Notes: generated by a model from the letters alone, not told the origin. Shown: positions 23,251 to 34,009, counted from the first letter of the stretch. The stretch is 64,000 nt of DNA from Prinia subflava (GCF_021018805.1 NW_026960614.1:496001-560000); one strand, 5' to 3'. Numbers and translations: made by a program.

Positions 23251-24790
23251 GTTCTAGATTGGCTAGGGGTTCTCTAGCGAGAAACTGCATAGGGTGATTA
23301 ATTCTAAGTCACTTGTGTTCATTATTTTAGAGTCAGTCAACTAGTGTTAAGTCTTCTGGCTTAGCAATTTTTCTTTTGCAGGATCAACCTTTTAGACTTC
23401 TTTTATTAGGGTAGCTGTTACTGCAACTGTTTGCAGGCAAGTTGGTTATCTCTTAACTACTGGGTCTAGTAGTTTTGAGAGGTAGACCGTAGACTTTGAT
23501 TCTCACTATCAGGGATCTATAGTCTCTCATGCTTTGCTTTTTTTTTTTTTTTTTTTTTTTTCTTGGTCTGAATTTTAGCTGGTGTCTATTAAGGGCATCT
23601 TATGGTCTCTTGGGTGTCACAGTCTATATTTTTTTTTTTTTTTTGCTATCTGGACTATCCGGGCTTCTTCTGGAGTGAACAGAACTATTAGAATAGAGTT
23701 TAACTCTCTCTAGAAATAACTATTTGGCCTCAGAAGCTGGCCTAGCTGGTTAGACATTCCAATGGGGTCTTCTACTAAACCCTCTCTCTTTCTTAGAGTC
23801 TTGGGCTTCAGGGGCTGTCAAAGGTGCATTTATAAATTTTAATCTTTTTAATTAATCTATAGGAACTTTTCTAAGGGGAAAGACCTCGTCTGTTCTTGGT
23901 GCTTTGGATTGGGTGTTGTAATCTGTCTCTTCCTCTAAAACACCAGGTAGAGGGAGCAGTAGTGGAGACAGGCCAAGAGAAACACTGGGCAGGGGTGGTT
24001 CCCACTCGCAAGTGGGGAAGTGAGGGTATCACAATTGGTGAAGGGGAACTGTTGGAGAGGTTAAGGAAGAGACTGGAAGTACAGCTGGGGTAGGAGGGAG
24101 AGTTTGCATATTTTCACATTTTCATTACTTATAGTTTTCTAGCCAGCAGGCTGCATAAGATAGTGGTTTTACATCAGGGTCTTCTTGGGCTTAGAGATGT
24201 TGGTTTAACTGGTTACACATTTACTGAATTCAGGTCTTACACTATGACTACTCTCTTTGTAATTTTAATCTCAGCTATATTCTTTTACTATAATATGTCA
24301 TCTTAACTTTATCTGGACTCTTTGTGGTCTTTTAAGGATATTATTGGTCTGACAATTGTTCTAGGGGGATGTTAGGGAGAATCTTCTTTACTGTCCTTTT
24401 GGAAGGGTCTGCTTGTTTACTATAACATCATCTCAGTTTTTAGGCCTTAAAATAAAAGGAAAAACGAAGTACTTTAACAGTGCTTCAATCTAAACTGGAA
24501 TATTCTGATTGGCAATCTAAACTTTAAGATAACTAAAGGTTGTCTGATCTCTCACAACTAAACATTCTCAATCTCTTTGCTGAACTTTAAAGGGTCAGAA
24601 TATAATTTCTTGGCAACCCACTTTTGACACTTTTTCGTCTGTCTCTTTTTAAAACTCTCTCTTGGCTATGACACTTACTACTATGAATCACACCCATTGT
24701 TTTCTGCTAAGGGTATCTCTCTTAACTTTTCGACTTAAGTCTGAACTTCTTTCTAGGCTTTCTAGGCTTGGACCCCTGCTGAGTCTTGTT
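23251..24790 (-). other. E3 interior, T-rich and CC-poor
   Basis: No open frame, no domain. GG pairs remain frequent while CC pairs are rare, the same strand bias as in the neighbouring CR1 piece. Two poly-T runs lie near 23541 and 23627. The sequence may be the edited remains of a gag-pol region, but I cannot align it to one. Confidence 0.5.
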
Positions 24791-24810
24791 TGAACTCTCT
24801 AACTTCACAA

Positions 24811-25575
24811 GGCTTAGGAGGCTTGAACTCCCTGCCAGGCTGAGGTCGAACGTCCTGCCGAGCCTCACACCTGAACTCCGGCCAAGCCCCCCTTGCCCCC
24901 TAGGCTTAGGAGACTCGAACTCCCTGCCGGGGTGAGGTCGAACGTCCTGCCGAGCCTCACTCCCGAACTCCGGCCGAGTCCCCTTCGCCTCCCTTTCCTA
25001 CAAGGCTTAGGAGGCTTGAACTCCCTGCCAGGCTGAGGTCGAACGTCCTGCCGAGCCTCACACCTGAACTCCGGCCAAGCCCCCCTTGCCCCCTAGGCTT
25101 AGGAGACTCGAACTCCCTGCCGGGATGAGGTCGAACGTCCTGCCGAGCCTCACACCCGAACTCCGGCCGAGTCCCCTTCGCCTCCCTTTCCTACAAGGCT
25201 TAGGAGGCTTGAACTCCCTGCCAGGCTGAGGTCGAACGTCCTGCCGAGCCTCACACCTGAACTCCGGCCAAGCCCCCCTTGCCCCCTAGGCTTAGGAGAC
25301 TCGAACTCCCTGCCGGGGTGAGGTCGAACGTCCTGCCGAGCCTCACACCCGAACTCCGGCCGAGTCCCCTTCGCCTCCCTTTCCTACAAGGCTTAGGAGG
25401 CTTGAACTCCCTGCCAGGCTGAGGTTGAACATCCTGCCGAGCCTCACACCTGAACTCCGGCCAAGCCCCCCTTGCCCCCTAGGCTTAGGAGACTCGAACT
25501 CCCTGCCGGGGTGAGGTCGAACGTCCTGCCGAGCCTCACTCCCAAACTCCGGCCGAGTCCCCTTCGCCTCCCTTT
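24811..25575. repeat. 193-bp higher-order tandem repeat
   Basis: Copies of GGCTTAGGAGGCTTGAACTC start at 24811, 25004, 25197 and 25390, an exact 193-bp period. Each unit consists of two diverged halves of 92 and 101 bp (second half starts GGCTTAGGAGACTCGAAC, e.g. 24903). The array is GC- and CpG-rich and homogeneous, so the duplications are recent. It lies within E3. Confidence 0.9.
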
Positions 25576-25739
25576 TTGTTTATCTGGCTGCTCTTTTTGT
25601 TTGCCTTTTTTTGCTCATAAATCTTGCTTGCCTTCTTGCTTGCCTGTCTGCTTTCTTGTCTGTTTCCTCACCTTTATGCCTGCTTTCCTGCTTGCTAATG
25701 ATATCTTACTTGACTGCCCGGATATGCTTAAACTCTCTT

Positions 25740-26490
25740 GGGGACAGCCCACCTGCCTCCTGGGACATCATGCCCTATCCTGCCAGGGACTTCCCACTTG
25801 CCCTATTAGGGATCTTCCTTGCCTGCCTGTCAGGGCATCCTGCCCTGCCCGAGACTTTCTACCTGCCCTGCCAGGGACTTTTTCTCACCTGCCTACTGGG
25901 GCATCTTGTTTTGCCATGCCGGGGACATTACCTTGCACCTGCTCTGCCGGGGATCTTTCCTTTTCTGCCTGATGGGGCATCTTGCCGTGCCAGGGATCCT
26001 CTTTCAATTCCCTTCTGGAGCAGCCCTGCCAGGGACCTCTCACCTGCCCTGCTGAGGATCTTCTCTCATCTGCCTTCTGGAGTAACCCTGCCAGGGGCCT
26101 CTCACTTGCCCTGCTGGGGATCTTCTCTCGCCTGCCTACTGGAGCATCTTGTCTTGTTATGCCAGGGACATTACCTTGCACCTGCTCTGCCGGGGATCAT
26201 CCCTCGCCTGCCTGATGGGGCATCCTGCTGTGCCAGGGATCTTCTTTCACTTGCCTTCTGGAGCAGCCCTGCCAGAGACCTCTCACCTGCCCTGCTGGGG
26301 ATCTTCTCTCATCTGCCTTCTGGGGCAGCCCTGCCAGGGACATTACCTTCCCTTTTGGGGATCTCTCATCTGCCTTCTGGGGCAGCCCTGCCAGGGACAT
26401 TACCTTCCCTGTTGGGGATCTCCTCTCATCTGCCTTCTGGGGCAGCCCTGCCAGGGACCTCTCACCTGCCCTGCCGAGGATCTTACCTCA
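25740..26490. repeat. 57-60-bp minisatellite
   Basis: Repeats of a unit containing CATCTGCCTTCTGGGGCAGC and CTGCCAGGGAC, with copies starting at 26310, 26367 and 26427 and more diverged ones upstream. Long Leu/Pro- or Ala/Arg-rich open frames on both strands here are produced by the repeat and are not genes. Confidence 0.8.
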
Positions 26491-26937
26491 CACCTCAAGA
26501 GCCTTTGCACGCTTGATGGGGCCCTCCCCCAAGGAGGCGCCTCAGTCACTCTTCTATGCCATTCGCTTCCCGCCCGTTCTCGGCCGGCACCCTCTCGGGA
26601 GACCGGAAACGCGATACTAGGGGGTCCACTTTCGCTCTGGGGGTCCGAGCTGCCGGCCCCCATCTCACTCAAGCACTCATTCACTCGCCTCCCATTTCCG
26701 CCACGGATTTATCTCACCCATCTGGCGTTCTTCTGCTTTGCTTGGTCTCACGATGATCCCAGGGCCGATCCAGCGCTGATCCCAGGGCCGATCCTGCGTT
26801 CTTCTGTGCTGCTTGGTCCCACGCTGATGCCAAGGTCCGGGGGTAGCCAGCGATTCCCAAGGATCCCTCGAAGCAGATGATCGTCTTCTTCGGGGGTGGT
26901 CCTTTGTGGGCGTGGCTATCCCAGACGAGTCCCCAAT
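26491..26937 (-). other. E3 leader and tRNA-Pro-like primer-binding site
   Basis: On the minus strand TGGGGACTCGTCTGGGAT (26918-26935) starts two bases after the 5' LTR. It matches the gammaretroviral tRNA-Pro site (TGGGGGCTCGTCCGGGAT) at 16 of 18 positions, placing E3 in ERV1. The remaining leader has a short duplicated block (ATCCCAGGGCCGATCC, near 26756 and 26781) and no coding frame. Confidence 0.8.
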
Positions 26938-27705
26938 TGAAAAGAACAGGGCATATGCCTTTATTAATATTCAGCTCTTTATTAAAGTGATCAGCTCATT
27001 ATTAAAATCATCAGCAGGATTGCAAAGTCCGATCGGAGTTTTCCACACTACTGCAGCCATCTGAAGGAGCAGGTGCTGTCCCAGTGGATGCTGAGTCCTT
27101 GTTCCTATAGAAACAGCTGGCAGTTCTCTCTGGTCAACCATCAGAAGGCAGAGCACTGGCAGTCAGCTCTTTGCCCTCAGGGAAAAGTTTCAAGAGTTTC
27201 CCATTCTCTGCATCAGCCAGCTCAGCTGGCCGGTTCCCATTCCATTCAGGCTCCTCACAGGTCATGGCCAATCTTCAAACCAGGCCAGGAGGTGCATCCA
27301 CTCCCCGCTCAGCCAGGGCACTATCCAATTCTCTTCTGACGAATCCAGCTTCCTGTCCTGGGGTGCAGTTTCCCCAAAAAAACCTCCCAGGATCCACGGG
27401 GGCGGCCCTGCCCTATCTGCATATCCAAATGCATATGCATTTGTCCTGGTCATAGCCGAGGTTACTCTTGCTAAATGAGGTAGTTACAAAGGACAATAGG
27501 GCTATCTAGGTGTGGGCAGCTTCTTTTCACATTTCAATTAGGTAGGGAAAAGTTGCCAGGCAACTTTCCTTCAGGGCAGCTCTCCTTGCTCAGATTGTCT
27601 GGGGTGTGGGGGGGTGTTACTCTAGCCAGGAGAGGGTCAGTTGTGGGGTGGTTGTTTTTGTTGTTTTGTTGGTTTTTTTTTTTTTTTTTCCTTTCGTTCC
27701 TAACA
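26938..27705 (-). repeat. E3 5' LTR
   Basis: 768 bp. Minus-strand start TGTTAGGAACG at 27705 next to the duplication CTTA, end CTGTTCTTTTCA at 26938. It supplies the promoter. The poly-T run near 27670 differs in length from the partner LTR. Confidence 0.9.
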
Positions 27706-28046
27706 CTTAGGGGTGTTCCTCATAACACCTATCACTCTTTATCATGGAAGGCTCTCATGGAATTTCATGATAAGGTAGGAAAATATGGTCTGGGGTCTGT
27801 TGAAGTCATGCAGCTGCTTCGAGTGCTTAATGCTGATTTACTGAAACCCTACGACATCTGAAGTATGGCTCAAGTTCTGTTTCAGCCTGTAGAATACAAC
27901 ATTTTTGAGTCTAAATGGACTCAGTTGGCAATCAGAGCAGTGGAGCAGAATGCTATGTTAGGTCCGTGGGATCCCAGGCGTGTGATTGGCACTGATGGGC
28001 TGCTGGGCATATGAAATTATGCTGGTCCTAATGAGCAGTTTGGCTT
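27706..28046 (+). pseudogene. gag: E2 gag, capsid N-terminal part
   Basis: Continues the capsid text that E3 interrupts: KYGLGSVEVMQLLR here against KYGLGSAEVMQILR in E8. Two in-frame stops are visible, one after LKPYDI and one after GLLGI. It ends at the GCTT target of E4 (28043-28046). Confidence 0.85.
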
Positions 28047-28750
28047 TGTGAAAAACGTGAGATGATTAATTCATGTTCTTATGATAAACTGGAAAATTAT
28101 AAAGCTGTATAAATTTATATCAGGTAAAAGTCTATGTTTCAGGAGGTTTCTGCAGCAGATAGTGAAACTGACCACCCTGAAAATCAGGCGTCTCCATTCA
28201 GATGGGAACAAAAGACTTTGCAGCCTTCTCAAGTATTGGGAGGGGACCTGTTGAGATGAGCCGGTATCAGCAACTCACACCTTGGGAGCCACTTTCACAG
28301 ACCATCAAGCAATATCACCCATATCTCGAACATTCATCAACTATAAGGATCCATAAAAACTGAATATTAACACATGGACTTGGGAGGGGAGCTCTTTTTC
28401 AATCCGACCTGAGACGAATTTGGGTTTGAATAGCTAACCAAGAAACAAAGGGAAGTATGGGGAAATATTGCCAGAGGCAGAATAAAGAGTATAAAAACCA
28501 AGCCTCGAACATGGCAAATTCGTGATCCCAGCTAGAGACACCGACTGCCAGGTTCTGTGTCTCTGGGGTCACCCTTGGCTCAACTTTTCCCGGGAGAAAT
28601 TCTGTCAAGTAATTGTCGCTGATTTGGGGTTCGTATTGTTTTGTTTTTATTGTTTAAAATTGTTATAATTTAATTCCAAATTTTGTGATTTGAATTTTAA
28701 TAAACCAAATTATTGAATTTGGCAATAAATTTGTCCTGGCGTTTATAACA
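28047..28750 (+). repeat. E4 5' LTR
   Basis: 704 bp, TGTGAAAAACG to GTTTATAACA. TATA box AGAGTATAAAAACC near 28487; AATAAA signals near 28699 and 28723. Nearly identical to its partner, which suggests a young insertion. Confidence 0.9.
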
Positions 28751-29484
28751 ATTTTGACGCCCAACAGCGGGGCCAGTTTTGAATATTCTACGGATCCCTG
28801 CTTCTGACCGGGGGGGCGCCCCGCCGTAAAAAGCGGCCTGGCAGAGCGGGTAAGTCCGAAAGACCGAACTGGCTTTACGAACCCAGAACCCACATCAGCG
28901 AAGGTATTAGGCATTAGGACAAGCTAGCTTGGGGGGGGCTCGGGAACTCAGCAGGGGTTTTCCCCTGGAACCGCGGTATTGTTTCACTCGTAAAAATCTA
29001 AGTGCACGAAGAATCCACGCAGGAAAAGGACCATAAGTATAGCGTGGTTGAGTGGGGTGACCAAGTGCTTGAGAACGTGTATGTGCGTGTGAGTGTGTGT
29101 GAATGAGACGTGATTTATCACGAAGCGAGAGCGGACCTTAAGGTCGCGTTTCCGCTGCTCCCGCGAGGGACACGGGCGACCGACGGGGAAGTGATTGGAA
29201 CGCGTGATATTTCCTTCGTGTGTGAGTGTTACCCGACGGGGTGTGGGAGTCACCAGGGGTCCTGAAGGAAAGAGGACGTCCCTTTTTGAGTTCGGGGACG
29301 AGTAAGCCTTCTTGACCGCGACCGAGTGGAGTCCGTCAATTTTTTTGGTGGCGGTTACAGAGCCCCGCGGTTAACAGAACATCCACGGAACGGTCATCCA
29401 TTGGATCATTAAGTTAACGGCACCGAGTTCGGAAACTCGGGATTTAATTTTTTAGTATCCCATAACTTCTGTGCCACGGGGAGT
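28751..29484 (+). other. E4 leader with Lys-like primer site
   Basis: TTGACGCCCAACAGCGGGG begins a few bases after the LTR and looks like a decayed tRNA-Lys-type site (TGGCGCCCAAC). The remaining leader is non-coding, GC-rich, with a possible splice donor at GCGGGTAAGTCCG (about 28848). Confidence 0.5.
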
Positions 29485-30369
29485 ATGGGATCGGATCTCA
29501 GCAGAGATCGGGAGGATTCCTTAAGGGAAACCTCAGCGGGGGCTGCTCTTGAAATCCCTCGGAAAAGTCCATTAGGAAAGTTGTTGCAAGGTTGGCAAGA
29601 ATGCCCAATTAGGAGAGGAGCATCTAAAGATCGGATGATTTATTTGTGTATGAATGTTTGGGGAGGAAAGGAGATAGGACCTAATCTTATATGGCCTGTG
29701 TTTGGTACTTTTGACGAATGGGCGTGGGAAGCTCTGTGGGAACATGTAGCGAAGAAGAAAAGGAGAGAATTTGAGGAATTGGCATATGTTCTGTTATGGT
29801 ATGGGGTACGAGTAAAGCTGTATTCTGAGGAAAGGGAAACACGGAATGAACTGGACTACGGGATAAACTTCTCTCACGGCTCGGTGGCCCACATCCTGTC
29901 AGCCCCTACCCCTACCCCTTCCTCCTCCCCGGCCTTCTCAGGGGCAGCGTTAGCACTGCCATCCGAGACCCATGCGGAGCCCCGAGCTCAGCGGCCACTC
30001 CAGAAACCTCCCTCCCGCTCAAGGAGATTCCCGAGAGGGAATCCTGCCCCCGTTTCTGGTCCTGACCCCGCACCTCGGCCACCGACGCTAAACTATGGAG
30101 AAAAAGAGAAGAAGGGTAAGAAAAACGAAGGGTGGAAGAATAAACCAGACAGGTATACACCAGTTAGAGCCCTGGCTAAAACCAGGACCCCTGAAGGAGA
30201 TCTTGAAGAACCCGGGAGGGATTCAGGGTGGGACAGTTGGTGTGAGAGCAAGAACGGCCCGGGAGGAAAAATGGGGAAAAAGAAGCATTCCCGTAAGAAA
30301 TTTAAGCTAGACAGTAGAGCAAAACAGAAATTACCAAAGGTGAATTGGAATGCATTAGAGAATAACTAG
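29485..30369 (+). CDS. gag: E4 matrix-like Gag protein, intact short frame
   Basis: 294 codons, starting MGSDLS with a glycine at position 2 suited to N-myristoylation and membrane targeting. Residues about 25-140 resemble a gammaretroviral matrix domain (WPVFGTFDEW at 70-79, then LWEHV). About 140-210 is Pro/Ser-rich. The last 90 residues are Lys/Arg-rich (KKKHSRKKFK). Capsid with its homology region and a zinc knuckle are missing, so the frame ends far earlier than a normal Gag. It could be a truncated Gag, or a matrix with a basic tail acting in trans. It is the only long frame of E4 and has no stop. Confidence 0.7.
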   Translation: MGSDLSRDREDSLRETSAGAALEIPRKSPLGKLLQGWQECPIRRGASKDRMIYLCMNVWGGKEIGPNLIWPVFGTFDEWAWEALWEHVAKKKRREFEELAYVLLWYGVRVKLYSEERETRNELDYGINFSHGSVAHILSAPTPTPSSSPAFSGAALALPSETHAEPRAQRPLQKPPSRSRRFPRGNPAPVSGPDPAPRPPTLNYGEKEKKGKKNEGWKNKPDRYTPVRALAKTRTPEGDLEEPGRDSGWDSWCESKNGPGGKMGKKKHSRKKFKLDSRAKQKLPKVNWNALENN

Positions 30370-33120
30370 TGGTGTTGGGAAGCGTGCAAATTAGAAATGC
30401 GAGAATTCACGTAAGTCTGCAAAAGGAGAAAAAGATAGAAAAAGGAATTAAAAGGAATCTTGCTTACTCTTTTCCTTGGTGGTGGTAGATCTTTTACTTC
30501 AGGCTGAATACATTTTGGAGGCTCCCTAGAGTTGTGTATTTTGCTTTAAAGGGTTTTTTTCTCCTGGACGAGATCGGCGGAGTTTTTTTTAGGGAAAGGA
30601 ACGAAACCCGCCCTCTTCCCCCCCCGCAAGCGGCAGGGCGAGTCAGTCCATGGTTGCCGGGAGACGAAGGAAAGCGGCAGTTTTAAAGTGACTAGACGAG
30701 GCTGCCCGGGGCAGAAAACCGCCCTGTAAGGCGAAATAGGAAGCAAAAATGGATAAAAGTATTGAGAGAAGAGACCAAGAATGAGAGCTATACTTATGCG
30801 TGAGAAATACCTAGGTGTTTGTTCTTGAAAAGCTGAAAATATATCTTCCTTTTGGTTGCCTGTCTACTGCATGTGAGGATTTTGTGCAAATCAAAATGTT
30901 GATAGTATGGTGGATGTAGTTCGTCTATGTTTGAAACAATTGCTACATTTTGAATTCGGATTGTTAGCTTGAGCAGGAATATGGCATTAGTGTTGGCAGA
31001 CAGTGTATTGCAAGGGTTTTGTGTGTTTAAGTTTTTCTTTCAAAAGGTTGAAGCATGTGGCCGGTGGAGTCCAAATTAAAGCGGCTGTTGAGAGGCAGGA
31101 AACTAAATCTTTCTGTCGAGATAGTGTTAGAATGGTAGTGGGAGTCAGGATTCTAGTATTAAGTTGGGAAAGTGGTATAATTCTCTGTGTTGGTAGTTAC
31201 AGGATTTTTCTTTATTCTTTGCAGTTCCTATTCTGTATGTATTTTATCTAGTTGGGAACCGGGATTTTTAATTTTAATTACTGACTCCTTAGAAGGAGAT
31301 AGTTTGTGTTGTCCCTTTGATATTATGTCTTCTTACTTGCTCCTCAATTTGGAGGATGTGAACCTTGAGGTTGCCCTGGTGCCTGTGTTTCAGGGGTAGA
31401 GAGTAGGTGATGTATGAGAGGCAGCGTTTGTGTCACCGGTGTTAAGTATGGTCGGTGTTTGCTTGTGGTCCTTCGAGCCATGTATTTAGGTTTAATAATA
31501 CGCAAGAATGGATAGCAAATACAGGAGCTTTGCTTTGGGAATTAGGCATAAGTTAACTCGAGTTGCTTGCTAAAAGAGGCTAAGTTTGTGAAGCTTTTTT
31601 TGGACTGAGGTAAAAAGCAGTAGTGTTAATGTTCTGACAATTGCACTAGATAAAGCTATCTGATTACCGGGGCCTGAAGTTTACAGTGACTCCTGGCTTT
31701 GGAAAACTTTTCTGAGTCTTAAGTTCCGAATTTAAGTAATGCATGGTTTATTACAGAGTATTTTGATGCATTTTAACCATAGCTTTTGATGCCTTCCATC
31801 TAAAACAGATGAGTTAGTCTTGCTACTTTATTCACTTCTTTTGATAAAAACTGAAGAAAGCTCAGACCCGCAATAAGTTAGAAGTGCCTGAGGCGATGCC
31901 ATTTTTATATTGCTGCCAGTATTGTTCTTATAGCATCTGTATATGTCTAGAATATTCTATAAGTGGTAAAGGAATAAGTTCTGCTATTTGTAATATCATT
32001 TTCTTCTATTTAGTGTGCCTTGTTTTTTCTATGTCTTGTTAAAATACTCCCCCAGGATTATGGGTGAGGTCTTAAGTTTTTCTTTTAATTTGTATTAGGT
32101 ACAAATGTTGCTTAAAGGTTATCCCTCATTACGTTGTCCTGCTCACTGATTGTTTGAATTGGCTCCCTGTCGAAGTGGTCACTTCAGCTATTACTGCAGA
32201 TTGTATCTTGCCGCGCTGGGTAGGGGTCTGAAATATAAATTTGTAGTTCAGTTAATTAGCAGTAGTGCGGACTCATTGCACTGAGATTGCAGAAACTGAG
32301 GGAAGATGTGTGTAACCTTAACAACTGATTGTCTTGGAAACTGTTGGTGTCTAAAAACATTGTAGGATACGGGGTTTTATGAATGTTTGTCTGTATACGA
32401 AATCGCTCTGAATGTGCTGAGTTTGGTTCTTGAAATAAGCCCAAATTGTTTGTGCTTGTCTATGATTTTTTTTAAACTGAATTTTTCTTTAAAAAGCTAA
32501 AACCTGTGTTAATGCTATGGGATTTGGAGTAGTCTTAGTGTTTATTGTTTACTCGCTATATATCCAGTGGACATTGTCAGAAGTATTGGTAGAATGTAAA
32601 AAGAATTGTTTGTATGTTTCAGTATAAACCTCGTTTAATAAGAAGAAAAATTTTCTTTCTGTTAATTTTAATTTTTCCTGTAACAGTACAAAAAAAAAAA
32701 AAAAGAAGATTTTTTTTAAATTTTGTATTGAGTTCTTTAAATTCTAGATAAGGAATTAAATCATTCTTGTGTGAAAAGAAGATTTTGAGTCGTATGAAGA
32801 ATTGTAAATTATTCTGTATAAAGGGGATGAGTGAATTATGAGCTAGAAAACTCATTCAAATATTCAGATTGTCTGAATAATAGTCGTAGCATGTTTTCTT
32901 CCTGTAAGGTATTTCCGGAGATTTTTCAGAAAGTACGGTTAAAAATTAAACTTGCATTATACCTAGATCTGAATTGATAAATTTAATTTGAAGCCAGCTG
33001 TGAGAGAGCTTCAAGATGATAATTTATAAAATCAGATAGATTCTGGAAAAAGAGGGGTTTTTTTTCATGTGACAAAGGTGTAGTCTGTGCTAACCCCTCA
33101 GTTTTGGAGGGTTCCCCTGT
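30370..33120 (+). other. E4 2.7-kb AT-rich non-coding filler
   Basis: Occupies the place of pol. A GC-rich patch at about 30560-30730 is followed by AT-rich DNA without frames, resembling an untranslated mRNA end or intron rather than decayed retroviral pol. It could be host sequence captured by the element. I found no second copy in the window. Confidence 0.5.
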
Positions 33121-33134
33121 TTTGTTTTTAACAG
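33111..33134 (+). promoter_or_regulatory. Candidate splice acceptor in E4
   Basis: A pyrimidine tract ending CTGTTTTGTTTTTAACAG precedes the small frames at 33163 and 33225, as would be needed for a subgenomic spliced message from the donor-like site in the leader. Confidence 0.4.
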
Positions 33135-33162
33135 GTGTTAGTACGGAAGAACATCAGGAAGG

Positions 33163-33516
33163 GTGAATCCGGAGCTCCAGAAATTTAAAGAGAAGGAACT
33201 CCACCCCCAGGATATCAGAAACAAATGGCAGAAGAAATATCCATGTGCTGCTCTGAACCTGGATGCCCCTGCAATCCATATATCCATTTCAAATGCAATT
33301 ATTGTCTTGAAATTTGGGTGGTGCACTGCAAGTGGGGGTGGAGGCCGCTGGGGTTATGCCACAGGTGTTCTGAGGAAGAACAGACTGACTATGCGATTCT
33401 TAGACTGTGCCACACGTTTGGGATTGATAGAACCAGATTATCCCGGGTGGTATTCAATATACGAAAAAGGGGTTAAAGGGAAAATTGGATCTAAAGGCCC
33501 AAGTGTTAGCCACTGA
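33163..33516 (+). CDS. Two overlapping small frames in E4, one cysteine-rich; function unknown
   Basis: Two frames share this stretch. Frame one (33163-33516, 117 codons) is mildly basic with no known motif. Frame two (33225-33476, 83 codons) starts MAEEISMCC and has about ten cysteines, clustered as CPCNPYIHFKCNYC and HCKWGWRPLGLCHRC, which could bind zinc, and ends in a basic RNIRKRG-like tail (VVFNIRKRG). Small Cys-rich, basic-ended proteins behind a splice acceptor are typical of retroviral accessory genes, but I recognise no family. Either frame may be accidental; the Cys spacing makes the second the better candidate. Confidence 0.3.
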   Translation: MNPELQKFKEKELHPQDIRNKWQKKYPCAALNLDAPAIHISISNAIIVLKFGWCTASGGGGRWGYATGVLRKNRLTMRFLDCATRLGLIEPDYPGWYSIYEKGVKGKIGSKGPSVSH

Positions 33517-33593
33517 GTGCCGTAGAACTAATGTAGTGCCGTGTGTGGCAGAGCAAGTAAAGTAATCTCGGTGGGGAGCTTTTAAAAGGAGAT

Positions 33594-33995
33594 ATGCCGT
33601 CCGAACCACCCCGAGGGTCCGAGCAGAGAGCCCCTGCTGTCGCGAAGAGAAAAACTTCCCCGTTGTTCGGTTGCAACCCGACAGACGCTGGGCCAGACAG
33701 AGGGAAGCTCCTGCAGATCACTCTAGGGAGTGTGAACCAGGCTGTGCACTCAGTGAAGAGCCAGCCCTGTGACATATGGCTCCTCCAAAAAGTTACCCCT
33801 GTTAAGACACAAGTAACTGGCTGGCACTCAAAGGCAGTCAGGGACATGGGAATTGGAAAGATAGAAGAAAAGCAGAAAAGACAAACATGGTTCAGGAATC
33901 GCTGGTCAGGTGTTTCTCCAAGGAACGAGAAACTCAAGAGAGGAATTTTAAGTAGATTTAAAGAAAAATCTAAAATGATGATGATGCGAACATGA
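33594..33995 (+). pseudogene. Possible env remnant of E4
   Basis: 133 open codons. The segment GKLLQITLGSVNQAV followed by PCDIWLL recalls the end of a gammaretroviral surface domain, and a later TWFRNRWSG recalls a membrane-proximal region, but the fusion and transmembrane segments between are missing. If correct, it is an env with a large internal deletion. Weak similarity only. Confidence 0.25.
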
Positions 33996-34009
33996 ATTAA
34001 ATGGTTAAC

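Larger units (their letters stand above)
20442..27705 (-). mobile_element. E3: ERV1-class element without recognisable genes, hyperedited interior
   Basis: Two 768-bp LTRs, a 4-bp duplication CTTA (20438-20441 and 27706-27709), a tRNA-Pro-like primer site and a purine tract define a complete minus-strand ERV1 insertion. Between the LTRs I find no gag, pol or env. On the minus strand the order is leader, a 57-60-bp minisatellite, a 193-bp higher-order tandem array, a T-rich interior, a CR1 fragment, about 400 bp of unknown sequence, purine tract. It is therefore non-autonomous. The LTRs differ at only a few sites while the interior from about 21610 to 24790 shows heavy C-to-T change on the plus strand at CC. 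Confidence 0.88.

Noticed and set aside
23541..23640. Poly-T runs in E3 as retroposed poly-A tails
   Set aside because: No target duplications or upstream retroposed gene sequence; more likely produced by T-enrichment and slippage in the altered interior.
24811..25575. CRISPR-like regularly spaced repeats
   Set aside because: Units are contiguous, about 95 bp, with no unique spacers, and the context is a vertebrate retroelement.
25472..26880. Long Leu/Pro/Cys-rich frames on the plus strand
   Set aside because: Their repeats follow the 57-60-bp minisatellite and 193-bp array exactly, so they are translations of tandem repeats.
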